The translations under genes and the position numbers were made by a program. Below, piece by piece: positions 52,316 to 64,000 of a DNA stretch of 64,000 nt (its first letter is position 1; every line of letters starts with the position of its first letter). Under the pieces are notes generated by a model, which did not search any database, was not told where the DNA came from, and was given only the letters and a program-made list of their open reading frames with translations. This DNA is from Lepisosteus oculatus (Eukaryota; Chordata; Actinopteri; Semionotiformes; Lepisosteidae): positions 26,430,570 through 26,494,569 of the forward strand of contig NC_090707.1 of the NCBI RefSeq assembly GCF_040954835.1, in the 5' to 3' direction.

Positions 52316-53054
52316 GTTTATATAAAGTCAGGATATTTACTTGGACGGATTTGCTAGGATCAAAAAATGCTCAAGACTCAATATGCATGAGCTTAAATTT
52401 AACAGAAATAACTAAAATAAACATTGAATTTAACTTTGTTTTTTATGGTATGCTCCTTGTTCCTTACTCCTCTTGATTCAAAAGGAGCTTCATTGTCACT
52501 TGGTTCTTACTCCTTCACAAAAGTACTGTAGCATCACTCAAATAAGTCTTGTCATCTTAAAAGATTGAATGTCCAATTGGGGAAAGATAGCTTTATTTAA
52601 CCATATGAAAGGAATAAAAAACTGTAGGCTGAAGGCATACTGTATGTTACTATAGTAACAATTGGGTACCCTTGGTTACTGTTGGTTACTGTTGGTTGTA
52701 ATGCAAACCTTGGTGTACCCACAACACAGTACTACTGTCTTATCATTATTTTGCAATTCAATTCAAAATACTTTATTCATCCCCAGGGGACAGTTTTTTT
52801 ACTTTCAATAGTGATGACAATACTAACTTTATTTTTAACTTTAAATATAACTTTTCCTTTCCTGAGAAACTAGATTCAATTTAACAATAAAACATAATAT
52901 ATTATACATAAAATAACATAATACTCTAACTTTTAAGAAATTAACTACTTGTTTCCTTGTTTTCTTTCCAAGGTCAACATTTATTTTTTAATTTACAGAT
53001 ACAATCTGGTAGTTAGCAATTGTTTTTGCTAAAAATAAAGATCCTGTGCAGGCT
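52316..53054. other. No gene seen; short LINE tail at 52753-52800
   Basis: AATTCAATTCAAAATACTTTATTCATCCCC at 52755 onward is, on the minus strand, the common tail of fish LINEs. The remainder is unassigned AT-rich sequence. Confidence 0.45.
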
Positions 53055-53335
53055 CAAAGATGAGATCACTTTATTAGCCATACACAATTTCTTGCATTAG
53101 AAATTTGTCTTTTTCACATACCCCACCTTGCTCTCCATGAGACACACAGACAGAGAGAAGCTTGGGGTAAGAGCACAGTGTTATCCATTGTACGGCACCC
53201 CTGGAGCAGTTGGGGTTAAGAACCTTGCTCAGGAGCCCAACAGAGTAGGATTCCTCTGCCAGTCACAGAATTTGAACCGGCAACCTTCTAGCCACTGGTG
53301 TAGATCCTTAGACACAGAGCCACTGCTCTGCTCGG
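53055..53335 (-). repeat. tRNA-derived SINE
   Basis: Minus-strand copy of the SINE at 47012: GGCTCTGTGTCTAAGGATC head, CCGGTTCAAATTC B-box, GAGCAAGGTTCTTAACCCC body, and an ATTGTGTATGGCTAATAAAG end. Confidence 0.88.
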
Positions 53336-53479
53336 GGGTTGAGCACTAGCAAGAATTCCTTATAGAAAAGGTTACAAAAAAAAGAACCGCAAGTCCTAAT
53401 ATTCCAAAAACCAATGGAAAGGCGAAAGTCAAAACCAGGCTGGGACAATTCAGTCGAGACAAGAAATCCAAATCGCAAA

Positions 53480-54949
53480 GGCAGTGTCATGTCCTCTGCA
53501 GCCAGAGAGTACTCCTACTCTGTTCTGTCCCTAGTTTCCTGTGCTTTGCTGTCCTTGGTGTCTCTCTGTCTGGGCCTATATATTTCCAGGTCACTCATTC
53601 CTCTTCGCTCAGCATTGACGTTTGGATGTCCTGAGACCCACCTAGCACCAGGTCACCCCACGTCCGATGCCTGAAGGCATAGGTTTCTATACAACTCCTG
53701 AACTGCTGAGTCCGGGCTAACCCCTGTCCCATTGCTACACATAGGGTCTTTTTCTGCTCTCCTGCCATTCTATGGTTCGTCCCTTTTGACATCTGTGACA
53801 GAATGCTGAGCCATCTCCTGACCCAGCGGGTGGCGCTTTTTGTCTTCCCGCAGCTTTTCTTTTTTCGCTGGGCTTTTTTTTTCTTCTATTCTAATCGCAG
53901 GATGCTACTCCTGACTTCCGTGCCTGTGAGTGGGTCATTCAGTGGTATGTCGTTCCTACATCCGCTTACGAATACCCGGCTTTCCTCAGGTTGTCTCTCC
54001 CGGCATCCGTGATTGAATGTTAAGCTGGCTCTCCTATCTTTATTGCTGGATATCACTCCAGACATCCGTGCTCGTGAGCGGGCCTTGTGTCTGGCTCTCC
54101 TCAGGTTGTTCATTACGATATCAGTGATAGAATGGTAAGCTTTTTTCCGTTCCTCTATTCTCATTGCTGGATATCAGTTCTGACATCTGTGCCTGTGAGC
54201 GGGCCTTGTGCCTGGCTTTCCTCGGGTTGTCTATTCCGATATCAGTGATAAAATGTCGAACTTGTTTTTCCCAGTCTGCAGTATTTTTCCCAGGTTTTTG
54301 GTTTTGCTTGGTGTTTTGATTTTTCACTTCCTGGTGCCCCTGACCCCTGTGTTGTGGAACGCTTGGTTTCTATCTGTTTTGTGTGGTTTGTTACCCTGGT
54401 CTTCCAGGTTTATTTTTGTTGTTTGTGCTTGTGTATGTGTGTTTTTTGTTTTAAATCTCCAGAACTCTACCTCGGCCCCCCTTCCTCTATCCTGGAGGAA
54501 GGGACAGCTCTCAGCCGTGGACTCCCAGAGGTTTCTTTTCAGTTAAATGAGGTTTTTCCTCCCCCCAGTGCTGTGCAGCTCATTTATTTGTTGGGCGTCA
54601 GGAGCCGCCCTTGAAGGGGGGAGGTACTGTCACACCCTCTGCAGCCAGAGGGCGCTCCTACTCTGTCCAGTCCCTAGTTTCCTGTGCTTTGCTGTTCTTC
54701 CAGTGTCTCTCTGTCTGGGGCTATATATTTCTGGGTCATTCATTCCTCTTCGCTCAGCATTGACGTTTGGATGTCCTGAGACCCGCCTAGCACCAGGTCA
54801 CCCCACGTCTGCTGCCTGAGGGCATAGGTTTCTATACAACTCCTGATCTGCTGAGCCCAGTTTAACCTCGTCCCGCCGCTACGCATAGGGTCTTTTTCCG
54901 CTCTCCTGCCATTCCACAGTTCATCCCTTCCGACATCCGTGACAGGCAG
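53480..54949 (+). mobile_element. Non-autonomous LTR retrotransposon with intact ends and TSD
   Basis: 5' LTR 53485-53800 (316 bp) and 3' LTR 54628-54944 (317 bp) start TGTCA and end GTGACA, and are flanked by GGCAG (53480-53484 and 54945-54949). The interior is 827 bp, with no gag or pol coding and a three-unit minisatellite. It ends in a purine tract (GAAGGGGGGAGGTAC) directly before the 3' LTR. The tract and preceding GGAGCCGCCCTTGAA match the element at 27484, placing both among Gypsy-derived elements mobilised in trans. Confidence 0.9.
53882..54262 (+). repeat. Minisatellite inside the LTR element
   Basis: Three imperfect units (about 150, 120 and 110 bp) share CTATTCT.AT.GC, GACATCCGTGCYTGTGAGYGGG and CCTCRGGTTGT, with GATATCAGTGATARAATG in units 2 and 3. 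Confidence 0.75.
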
Positions 54950-57099
54950 AAACGTGGTCAGAAACTAGCAAGAGTCCAGGAAGCAACGTAGAGATCAAAC
55001 TGTTAGAAGAAGAGTATGCACACGAGGGAGCTCCAGAGAGAATCCGAATTAGGTGATAGGAAGATTAGTTGTGGCGTGAGCGTCTGTATTAGTGGGTGCA
55101 TGTGGTAATGTGAAGGTGTTTGTGAGAGGGTGTGGAATGTGTGACAGTGTGAGTGCATGCAGAATGCGTAACAGGTAATGCTTTACTGACTGCCAGAACT
55201 GGTAATTATCAGTCCCTTATTGGCACTCTAAATGGATGGAACAGTCCCTGGTGGAGCTGTGCTGTCTGACCAAGGACTATTTTGAGTACTTTCAGTGGAG
55301 GTAGTTAATAATTCATGAACTAACTGAAGGGTAGGCACTGCTTGAAGGTGAAGCCTGTAAGTCATACTATCTGATATTTGGATACGTGCTCTCATTTGTT
55401 TCTAACAAGTAACTCTGCATTCCTACATCTCTGTATAATGGGGGATGTGTTATTCCTTGTGGCTCCAGAAAGGCTAGAAGAACTGTGAAACTCTCTCTCA
55501 AGGAGAGATAAGAACTGCACAATGTCATAAAACCATTTGGCCATGAACAAATTAGGCCAGATGATTCTTATATCAAGAGAAGAGATTCCCCAACACCAGA
55601 CATAAGGCCATACATTTGGGGCCACTAGTTAGGAAGGAATGTAAGTGTTTTGTTAAACTTCAGTTTCAAGAAACAGCACAAACATACCTTAAAATCATCC
55701 ATAAATACAGTATATCCCATGTAACACAACCACTGTTTTTTACCACTCTATTAATATTAAATGAAAACATTACATGGTTATACTCAAATGACACGAGCAA
55801 ATGCCCATAGACATCCCTTGGTTTTAAATTAAAGAGAAATTTATAATATGATAGATAAAACAGTCAGAATTCTGATTGCAACAAGCATTACTGAAAAGAT
55901 TTAGAATTTAATGTGTATGTGTATGAACTTTCTGATCCATACATTAAATTAAAATACAATATAAAGCACCATAATTATTTCAGAAAGAAGTGGGCTATGC
56001 TTGTTTGGTATCAACAGAATTGACAAAACATGAGCAGTTCAGAAATATAATTATCAACCTTGTGTGTATCACTCAGAAAAAGTTATGTGTTTTCCCAAAC
56101 ACTGGACATTTTTATCCTGTTTCTCCTGATAAAAACAATAAAAAGTCCTAAAGCAGAGATATACAAATCTCAGATTTGAATTGGCCAACCAGAGCCCTGG
56201 TAGACAAGACATTGGAATGTATTTGTTTGAGGCTAATAAATAGAGAAAGCCAAGAACCACACTTTGGAAGTTTGGCCCACGAGAAAGGAAGTTAGGTCTG
56301 GGAAATCTGGAAGATATGGAAGAAGTTAGGCCCAAAAGGACTGGACGTCAAGACCCAAGGAAGCCAACACACAAAGGTGAAGTAGCTCAACTGGACCAGG
56401 GAAGTAAAGTCTGATGTGCTGCTCTACTCTCTCCAGCCAGCAGCCCATTTTATTGCACTCCACAGCAACACTGAGCATTGTCACAGCACTCATCCATGGA
56501 TCAGGTGCCTATAGAGGACACACTACGTGTTGTGCTTGGGTTAAATGCTTGATAATGATAGCATTAAATGTTTATCATGATAAAGATGCAATGTAACCTG
56601 ATGCCTTTTGCCTCAAATTAGAATTCAAGTTTACAATTAACAATTGTTCTATAGTAAATAGCAACCAGTCAATTATTCATCTCTTTCCGTAAGCCTTTTG
56701 TTTGTATTTTATTCCTAATACAGTCATTTAATAAAATGAAACAGTCTGAATTGAATTCACGCAGATCAACCTCACCACTGTCTTGAATTCAGGTTGTCAA
56801 GCATTGCGTTAATAATCACATTAATCTGGATATGTTTTCAGAGGACACAGTCACATAAGGGTTGGTGTGGTGATTACCACTAGATCACAAGATGTGTTTT
56901 ATAACTTCTCTTGGTGTTTCAGTAACATCTAGGACACATGGTATGGGCTTTTGTATTTGAAAATGCTTACAACAGGGTCCAAGGTTTAGTCACATGTGCT
57001 ATGTACATGAGTGACTGGAGGTTCAAGCAACCCTTCAAAACCATCTGATCCACACGCATTGTTTTGAAGGTAGTGTCGCAGTGTAGTTCCTTACTGCAC
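54950..57099. other. No gene recognised
   Basis: Mixed sequence. The ORFs near 55392-55625 and 56069-56335 on the minus strand resemble nothing I know. Parts may be degraded Gypsy sequence, given the integrase immediately downstream. Confidence 0.4.
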
Positions 57100-57900
57100 T
57101 TCAATAAGGTATAACACTTTCACTTGCGACAACTGCAGGAGTGCTCCAGGCATTCTCATGGTTTAGCTTGGTGAGGAACGTGTCGCCCAGGTGCAGATTA
57201 TGCAGGTTTTTCACCCTGTGACGGTTATAGTAATTGGCTTATTTTCTTTTTCCCATTGTATCTCTCCAATATGCTTTTTGTTTGGTCATCTGAGCTGAAG
57301 ATTTTTCTCCAGGGTGGAAATTTTTTTCTCCCCATGAGGAGGTCAGCCAGGCTGGCACCTGGTTGCACATAGTGTTGACCTATAGCACATGAGGGCATGC
57401 AGAGGATTTAAGAATCTTTTTTGCAGTCTTCACTGCCTTCTCAGCTTGACCATTACTTTGAGGATTGTGAGGGCTGGATGTAAAATGCCTAAAGTCCTGC
57501 TGTCTCCCCAGTTCCCTAACTTCATTGCTTAAGTTGTAAGGGTCCATTGTCCTTTACAACCTCATCTGGTAATTCCAAATCTAGCAAAAGTTGCTTTCAA
57601 CTGCAGGGCAACATGTGTGCTTGAGGTTAAGGGTAAGAATAGTACTTCAATGAACATACCAGATCATACTAGGTTGTCCTTCCACTTTGCTTCAACTTTC
57701 TAATTTGACAGCAGATATATATCTAACATTTTCTTGCACCTTTCTAATACCTTCCTTCCACTGATTTATGATTTTTCTTTGATGTCCTCTGTGTACTTAA
57801 GACATAAAAAAGGTTTGGCCTTAACCAGATAGGATAGAATGATTTCTTTCATATCAAAGAAATACCTTTCAAGTGTAACAGTGCTCAGTACATTAAAAGA
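57100..57900 (-). pseudogene. Gypsy integrase relic, first family
   Basis: Minus strand: LKATFARFGIPDEVVKDNGP (57535-57600) is the integrase core second-Asp region. Downstream are SQSS..KAVKTAKKIL-like and LLMGRK matches spread over frames (57180-57450). It is broken by many stops. Confidence 0.7.
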
Positions 57901-58560
57901 GTTACAAAGTGACCTCACCCCCTCCCAAACCTAGACAGTGTAAAACTCTATTGTAGAAGAGGACCTAGTCTTTTGGCATGGCAGTCATGTTCAGAGTTTG
58001 CAAGCAACCAGGATTGATCCTGAACAAGAGCAGGCAGACCTGCAGTCATCACACTTCTCAGCTTCTGGTAGGAAACAAATTTTGTATTCAGGCAGTGCCC
58101 ACTTGGTCCAAGTAAGGAGGCAGAGAAAGGATTCTTTCAGTAAGCGTTTGTAAGAAACAGAAGCTATAAATACTTGGACTTAACCAGATGGGCTCAAATC
58201 CAAAGAGATACAGAGCCAAGAAATTGTAAATGAAGGTAAGACCGCAAAATCCTTGAAGTTGACTGGTTGAGACTGGATTCTGGCTGGCCATGGAGGAAGA
58301 ATTATGGGCCTGCTAACCCACTGGAATGAACGGTCCTATGGGGAACACCAAATTACCTGGCAGTCCAGCAGGGGGAGCATCAGCTTCAGTGGCAGGGTGT
58401 GCAGGCACTACTACTATGCAGAGGTGACTGGTCATTGCAACCCATCAGAGAAGCAGAAGGCAGAGTCCCAGTTGCTTTGTGACTTGCATAGGGGAAGACC
58501 AAAAAGACCAAAGCTTATGATCATAACGAGGTCTATGAATTAGGGATCCAATCTGTGATG
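57901..58560 (-). other. Possible upstream Gypsy pol sequence, heavily degraded
   Basis: Lies where the RNase H and linker region would be expected. I can see only faint similarity and cannot assign domains. Confidence 0.3.
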
Positions 58561-59035
58561 GTGATGCCAGGTGGCTTCACTTTGTGGGATTAATCGTAAT
58601 TATTTTTTATCTGGAACCTGGCATTCTGCCGCTGTGACCCAGAGTCTGTCCCGAGGAAATTGTAGCTCACACCCTACAGTAGCATGAGGGAAGCTTGTCA
58701 GCTACCAGTTCTTGCATGCTTTCTGGCCCCGTAGGAAAGCAAGGTGAGGAGGAACACAGCTGAGAAGGAACAGCTCTAAGCCAGGTGGTTTCTGATGCCA
58801 TTTTTAAGTATCTAATTCAGCTGTTCCACCCCTCCATTGTCTTTGGTATGTATACACAGTTTGAGTATGTCAGATACTCTGGTCAGCCTAGAAGGACTCA
58901 TAACTCAGCAGATTCAAACTGTGGCCTGTTGTCTGTTGTGATGGCAGCCATAGTCTCCAGCAGGTAAAGAAGGAGTCAAGGAAGTTGTGACCAATCTCGT
59001 GGAGCCTCTTCAGGTCATTTTAAATGCAAATAATA
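58561..59035 (-). pseudogene. Gypsy integrase relic, second family
   Basis: Minus strand: ITTDNRPQFESAEL (about 58900-58950), the core of an integrase distinct from the one at 57100, followed by a region like a C-terminal ELVADKLP segment. It is frameshifted. Confidence 0.6.
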
Positions 59036-59039
59036 GGCC

Positions 59040-59275
59040 ATTGTGAGAACACCATGCAGCTAGGTTCCTGACTCCTACATCACACGTTGCGTGTTTGAAT
59101 CCAGCCGAAGCCATGACTTTTTTTTAACAAACATTTCTTTGAAAAAATAAAACGTTTCCCTGGGTCAGAGATTAAATAAAACTTCACTTGCACCAAACAA
59201 ATTTATATTTCTAAATATATACACCCACCGGGGTATACCGCGAAATACCTAACCCATTTTGAATGGCTGCATCTG
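59040..59275 (+). repeat. Family M fragment with tRNA-like cassette 7 and right TIR
   Basis: B-box-like GTGTTTGAATCC (about 59090) precedes TTTAACAAACATTTCTTTG. The fragment ends TTTTGAATGGCTGCATCTG at 59275, followed by TA. Confidence 0.65.
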
Positions 59276-59805
59276 TAGATACATGTGCTACCTCTCATAC
59301 ACCCAAACACAGGCCAAGGCCTTCTTCATATCCACAAAGTTGTCGGATATGTACTTTCTACATATCCAGAGTGGTGTCGTTTAGCAGAAGTGCTCAGGGC
59401 TGGAGTGTGATTAACGCGAGTGCGCTTCCGTGTGAGAATGTGGTGGGATGAAGGCTTGACAAAAGTATTGTTGGACTCATTGTTCTGTTGGACTGAGAGC
59501 CTGAGAGGCAAAATCAATAGGCCAATCAATTGTGAAACTTGGAAAACTCCGCCCCCACTGCTGGTTTGGAAGCATGACAGGTGACAAAGGGGAGGCTGCA
59601 GAGGTTAAAGTGTGCCAAGATGAGTGGCAAGGTGCACTGAGCCTTCAAAAGGTGGACAGCTTCTGAGCAGTTAGACATCCAGGCCCAAGGTGAAAACAGT
59701 GGAGCTAAAGAATTTTGTGATGAGTTCCTCCCCTGTGAGGAGGGGATAGTTGTTTGGTATAATGGCTGTTACATCCCAGTGTGTGGTCTGTGTGTGTTTT
59801 TTTTA

Positions 59806-60653
59806 TGTTCCACACTGCTGACCCTTGATTGTTCTCCCTCCCCCATTGGCCCACCATCACACCACTGTTTCAGTATGATGTCATTATCAGTTAGGTCTCA
59901 GCCAATCAGAACACATCTTATTCAGTATATAACATGGTGGTTTTCTGAAGGAATAGGGCTTTTGTTTGACTTTGGTCCCGTTTGGTTTTGGTTATTGCGT
60001 CGCGTCGCGTCTGGTTATTGCTTCGGCTTCTTTGGTTTGGTTTGGTTTGGTTTGGTTTGGTTTGGTTTGGTTTGGTTTGGTTTGGTTTGTGTGTATTTTC
60101 GTATAGCTTTGGCTTTGTTGTTTTGTTGGTTTTTGTTTGTTTGTGTGTTTATCCTTGTTTTGCCATTACCTTGCCCTAACGTGTTACATGTTCAACCTTT
60201 GTGTTCTTTTGTACCCTGTTCCTGTTGATTCCTCTTGTTCTCCCTTATTTGTATTCGTGGTTCACTTGTGTTTTTTGTGTGAACTTTTGTATATAGGTTA
60301 GTTTAGGTTGTTGGGTACACTTTACACACTTAGTTGACTTTGTATTAGTAACACTAGTTTAGTATGGGTGAGTGCCATTTGTCTTGTGTGGTTTTGGGCA
60401 GTCAGGGGAGGTTAGTTAGGGTGTTGAAGACGCAGAAGACCGTGTGTTTCGGGTTTTCGTTAGCAGTCAGGTTAGCTTTCCCTCACTTTTCTAGCCAGCT
60501 CCATTTTGTTTGTTATTTTCTTTTCTTTGGCACCACTCTAGTTCCTTACCCTTGTTATCACGTTTCCTAGTCCCTCACCAAAACCCACCTGCTTCCAAAA
60601 GAATTATCCTTAATGTTACACCCCTTTACCCCTAGACACTTGGGGTCGTAACA
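59806..60653 (+). mobile_element. LTR-like repeat, copy 2
   Basis: The same repeat as 29496-30375 in the opposite orientation. It starts TGTTCCACACTG and ends GGGTCGTAACA. It carries a TTTGG-type microsatellite not seen in copy 1. No coding. It separates the Gypsy gag at 61480 from the integrase at 58561. Confidence 0.65.
60031..60088. repeat. (TTTGG)n microsatellite
   Basis: About 11 perfect 5-nt units inside the LTR-like repeat. Confidence 0.95.
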
Positions 60654-60849
60654 ACAGCTTTATTCACTTCCCTCAGGTACACACAGACTTACAAGCCCAC
60701 TGGCTACTTCCTGACAACCACCAGATTTGGACACCCATGAAGAGGTATCAACCAGTTCAATTATGTAATTCCACAGTCACACCATCATAGAAGGCCAGTG
60801 AGATGTAACACAGTGTCTGGTTGACTGGAAATACCAAGGTGTCAAGGAG

Positions 60850-61250
60850 GGGATAGTGGTTGAAAGTGAAGAGGCAGCCTAGGCTACAGGGCACTAGAAC
60901 TGCCATGGTGAGCTGACGGTGAGGATGGCTGAGCTGCTGTTGTCGAGCATGACAAACCCCCAGTGAATGAATAGGTGATTGCTATAAGGAACCTGAGAAC
61001 ATAATGCACTGGTAAGTTGAGAAAGCCCAATGTCAATATTTTAACTGCCATAGCCACACTGGGTGGTGGACAGTGCATTGAGGGCAGGTGGGAGAAAACC
61101 TGCTCTTCTGTAGAGAATTTCAGCATTGAGACCACAGCCCTAGTGTCCAGTAGCAGAGAAATGCAAATTGTCCAGCTCAATAATGCACGTTTTCACTGCT
61201 TTGGGAGTTGAGATCATACTGTGGACTTTGGTGGGTGTGAAGGTGAAAGC
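60850..61250 (-). pseudogene. Possible Gypsy protease-region relic
   Basis: An open minus frame (60884-61180) contains LLDTRAVVSML, resembling the DTGA active-site turn of retroelement proteases but with Gly replaced by Arg. It lies between gag (61480-62030) and pol-like sequence in the expected order. Confidence 0.45.
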
Positions 61251-61479
61251 TGGAGAAGCAGCCATAGAACAGCAGACTTTGATGAAGTGATTGTATTTCC
61301 TGCAGCATTGATATTGATGACCTTGGGCAGGACAGTTCAGAGCCCCGGTATCATGATAAGGTGAGCTGAAACTCCTGCAATATCAGCAAGGTGACATACT
61401 GCCATCTTCTTTCTTAATGAGGGATTTGGGATTAGCTAGTCATGATGGCTACTCAACATGACAAGTACAGATGGAGATT

Positions 61480-62030
61480 AAGGGTAGTGTGCCAGGGTAG
61501 AGCAACAGCCTCCAATTGAAAAGCTATTTAAGTAACACTTGCCGATATTAGGTTATTAGGTGCCGTTAGCAATCTTTCTCTGACTTTAGAGTTGTTAAAA
61601 TGTTCAGCTATTTGGTCTCTGATAAACAGCCTACTTTGCGCTGAAATGGGAAAAAAAGGAAGCTAGGGTCTGCAAATATGCTAAATACTGGAGTGCTCAC
61701 TCACCTGCCTGCCATCTGGTTTGCTTGAAGAGTATCCTTCTGAGGATGACAGTTTGAGAGATGATGAAGTGAGAGTTCAGAAGAGCCACTGAGTCAGTAT
61801 ATTTCACATCAGGGCAAAGAGTGTAAAAGATATGCTCCCTTAAGCCCCAAAGCATTGTGTGAGTATTGCTTTTGTTGGTGCATATTTTTCACCTCTAATG
61901 CAGCCAAATACATCTTGAAAGACTCCGGCCAGTGAGCACAAGGAACTGGAGGTTTGTAAGGTAAAATGAAAAAACAGAGGTGATCGGTGTGCATCTCTAT
62001 CCCACAGAAGAAATAAGGTTCTTGATCCTG
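61480..62030 (-). pseudogene. Gypsy-type gag relic
   Basis: Minus strand: ESFKMYLAALEV, LGLKGAYLLHSLPDV, DSVALLNSHF and FIRDQIAEHFNNSKVRERLL in order. This is a typical capsid organisation of fish Gypsy gag. It has one in-frame stop and at least one frameshift. Confidence 0.75.
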
Positions 62031-62270
62031 AGATGAAGTAAAACAGATGAGTTTATTGCATGCAAGGAACAATAAAGCCGAAGTCTTGTTTCCCGCAAGC
62101 AACAACAAAACCGAAGTATTGTTCCCCGTACTGGTACAAACTTATATAGGGTTATATAGTGTTTTCTTCTCCGTTTCTGACGTTACTCTGTCTGATGGTA
62201 AAGAGGGGGGTTCATGGTATTTGGCCAGTTTACGATGTTCTGGACAAATGGTCAGTTTAAGTTTACACCC

Positions 62271-62288
62271 GGGGGGGGGGGGGGGGGG
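62271..62288. repeat. 18-nt G homopolymer
   Basis: Eighteen consecutive G residues preceded by CCC. Confidence 0.9.
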
Positions 62289-62579
62289 TTCCTAGCTTGC
62301 ATCTGCAATCCTTATCAGTTAACCCCCTTTCCTGCCATAAACCCCAGCTTGTGACTTAGAAGTCTAAACCCCCTACAGAAAGGATTAAATTCAAACCCCC
62401 CGTCTTCACATCTTTCTTCAGATATATTACGGAAAGGCATAGACTGTAGCATACATGTTTGGCACAGTTTGACATTTATTGTATATTTCACAGAACTGCC
62501 ACAAAAAGGCTGTGAGCTGTCAAGACTCCCTAATTTCTTAATGTGCCAATACCAGGCATAAGCATGACAGTGTTGTAAC

Positions 62580-62635
62580 CACAAAATGTTGTTTTCTTTT
62601 TTCTCTTTTCAGCATAGAATAAACCTATAAACTGT
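62580..62635 (+). repeat. Penelope-like tail scrap
   Basis: TTCTCTTTTCAGCATAGAATAAACCTAT matches about 40 bp of the Penelope tail. Confidence 0.6.
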
Positions 62636-62928
62636 GTTTTATCCATTGATACAGTACGTTATTAGGAATAACCACATGATAATCCTTAAATACAACAGCT
62701 TCAAAATCATGTATGTCATGACTGAATCTGGGCTTGCATTTTAATGTTTCAGCACAGTTTAAGGTTAAGAAAACACTCTGTCAGTAAAAACAGAAGAAGG
62801 TGATGTGTAGTTCTATACTTTAAAAAGTATTCAGACTGAGGAACTTACCCAAGAAGAATCAAGGGTCTCAGTTTCTACATGGGTCATGCTATGTCTGAAG
62901 ACCTGAGGACATACAAATCAAATCAAAG

Positions 62929-64000
62929 TTTATTTATCAAATGCACAACAATACAACATGCAGCAGTAGTTGCTGGCAATGAAATGTATTTTCTGTGAGC
63001 TCATAAAAATAACAAAATTAAGGTTATGAAAATAAGGTTACACAATAATAGATGTAATAGAAATTGAATAAAATTCAATATTAATCGAACTGCTATGTGT
63101 CCATGGTGTATGCAATATATACAAGTAGTGCATTATGCTGAATACAGTGAAAAGTGTGTGTCGATGTAGCCATTACAGATGATTTGCTAGGAGGAGCTGC
63201 AGGTTGGCTATTTAGCAGTCTTATTGCCTGGAGGTAGAAGCTGTTCCGTAGTCTGTTGGACTTGGACCGAATGATTCGGTACCGTTTACCAGACGGTTGG
63301 AGGAAAAACAGTTTGAGACTGGGATGACTGGGGTCCTTGAGAATGGACCTGGCTTTCTTAAGACATCTAGCTGAGTAGATATCCTGGATGTTTGGTAGCT
63401 CACAGCCAGTAATGAGCTCCGCTGACATCACCACCCTCTGCAGTACTTTGCGATCCCGGGTGGAGCAGTTCCCATACCAGGCAGTGATGCAACCAGTCAG
63501 GATGCTCTCAAAATTGCACCTTTAGAAGTTAGCCTGGATATGTGATGGCATTCCAAAGTCTTTAGCCTACGGAGAAAGAATAGGCGCTGCCGTGCTGTTT
63601 TGACCACGGTGTTGGTGTGGTGGGTCCAGGGTTAAGTCCTCTGTGAGGTTTACTCCCAGGAATTTAAAACTGCTGACCCTCTCCACTGCAGTCCCATTGA
63701 TGTAGATAGGTGTGTGATCTCCTCCTGGTGTTTCCTATAGTCCACAATCATCTCCTTAGTCTTACTGATGTTCAGAGAGAGGTTATTCTCCTGGCACCAT
63801 GCTGCCAGGGTTTCAACCTCCTCCCTGTACGCAGACTCTTCACCATCTTTGATCAGGCTGATGACTGTTGTATTGTCCGCAAACTTAATGATGGAGTTTG
63901 AGTTATGCCTGGTGACACAATCATGGGTACATAAGGAGTAGAGGACAGGTCTAAGCACACAGCCTTGGGGAGCCTCAGTGTTTAGAGTCAGCTAGAGGAT
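62929..64000 (-). pseudogene. L2-type LINE ORF2, C-terminal part, running off the window
   Basis: The minus-strand tail starts at AATCAAATCAAAGTTTATTT. Coding is in two open stretches. Stretch 63093-63434 has ITGCELPNIQDIYSARCLKKA and RNSFYLQAIRLLN, the LINE C-terminus. Stretch 63650-63958 has YSLCTHDC, IIKFADNTTVISLI, where FADD is FADN, and LSLNISKTKEMIVDYRK. A frameshift lies between them. Confidence 0.88.

Noticed and set aside
59779..60228. 149-codon ORF containing a GLVWF-type repeat
   Set aside because: Produced by translation of the TTTGG microsatellite within the LTR-like repeat.
22930..64000. A head-to-head neighbour of nemp2 such as mfsd6
   Set aside because: Its main coding exon is large and would be obvious; no such frame is present, and every long stretch of coding here belongs to transposons.

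Overview
This is vertebrate nuclear DNA, most likely from a ray-finned fish. It is AT-rich, has spliced genes with GT-AG introns, and is dense with Penelope-like elements (PLEs), L2-type LINEs, 5S-rRNA-derived SINEs, Tc1, hAT and Gypsy/BEL-like LTR elements. A non-teleost lineage (gar, sturgeon or bichir type) would fit the mix, but that is a guess. No bacterial features (operons, ribosome binding sites, CRISPR) are present.

The only host gene I can support is a NEMP-family nuclear envelope membrane protein, closest in my reading to NEMP2 (TMEM194B). It lies on the minus strand and can be assembled exon by exon from its start codon at 22929 to its stop at 2277. There are nine coding exons, all splice phases agree, and the predicted protein is 465 residues. 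Its introns hold most of the left third of the window. Intron 8 is almost entirely a 4.9-kb composite with terminal inverted repeats (TIRs), whose edge lies about 17 nt from the splice donor. Intron 6 carries a 6.5-kb head-to-head pair of Penelope-like elements, later split by an L2 LINE, and also a 1.4-kb inverted-repeat element. Intron 3 has a Penelope tail.

From 23 kb to 64 kb I see no host exons, only nested transposable elements. 23.5-28.3 kb: SINEs, a hAT relic, an L2 relic and a short-LTR element. 29.5-38.7 kb: an LTR-like repeat, a Penelope tail dimer, and a Penelope copy split by a 5.9-kb composite of the same TIR family, which itself contains a Gypsy gag with an inverted gag duplication. 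38.9-43.8 kb: an L2 LINE broken by a SINE and by a BEL-like LTR relic, then another Gypsy gag. 44.2-47.3 kb: a Penelope relic interrupted by a Tc1 transposon, which is itself loaded with two SINEs. 50.7-55 kb: SINEs and a non-autonomous LTR element with intact target-site duplication. 57-62 kb: antisense Gypsy integrase, possible protease, and gag relics plus a second copy of the LTR-like repeat. 62.9-64 kb: an antisense L2 LINE running off the window.

Two patterns stand out. First, three of the Penelope insertions are head-to-head inverted dimers enclosed by a single perfect 14-bp target-site duplication. Second, a TIR-flanked repeat family carries tRNA-like cassettes that keep Pol III-like boxes and sometimes cloverleaf pairing, but differ strongly from copy to copy between otherwise homologous flanks.
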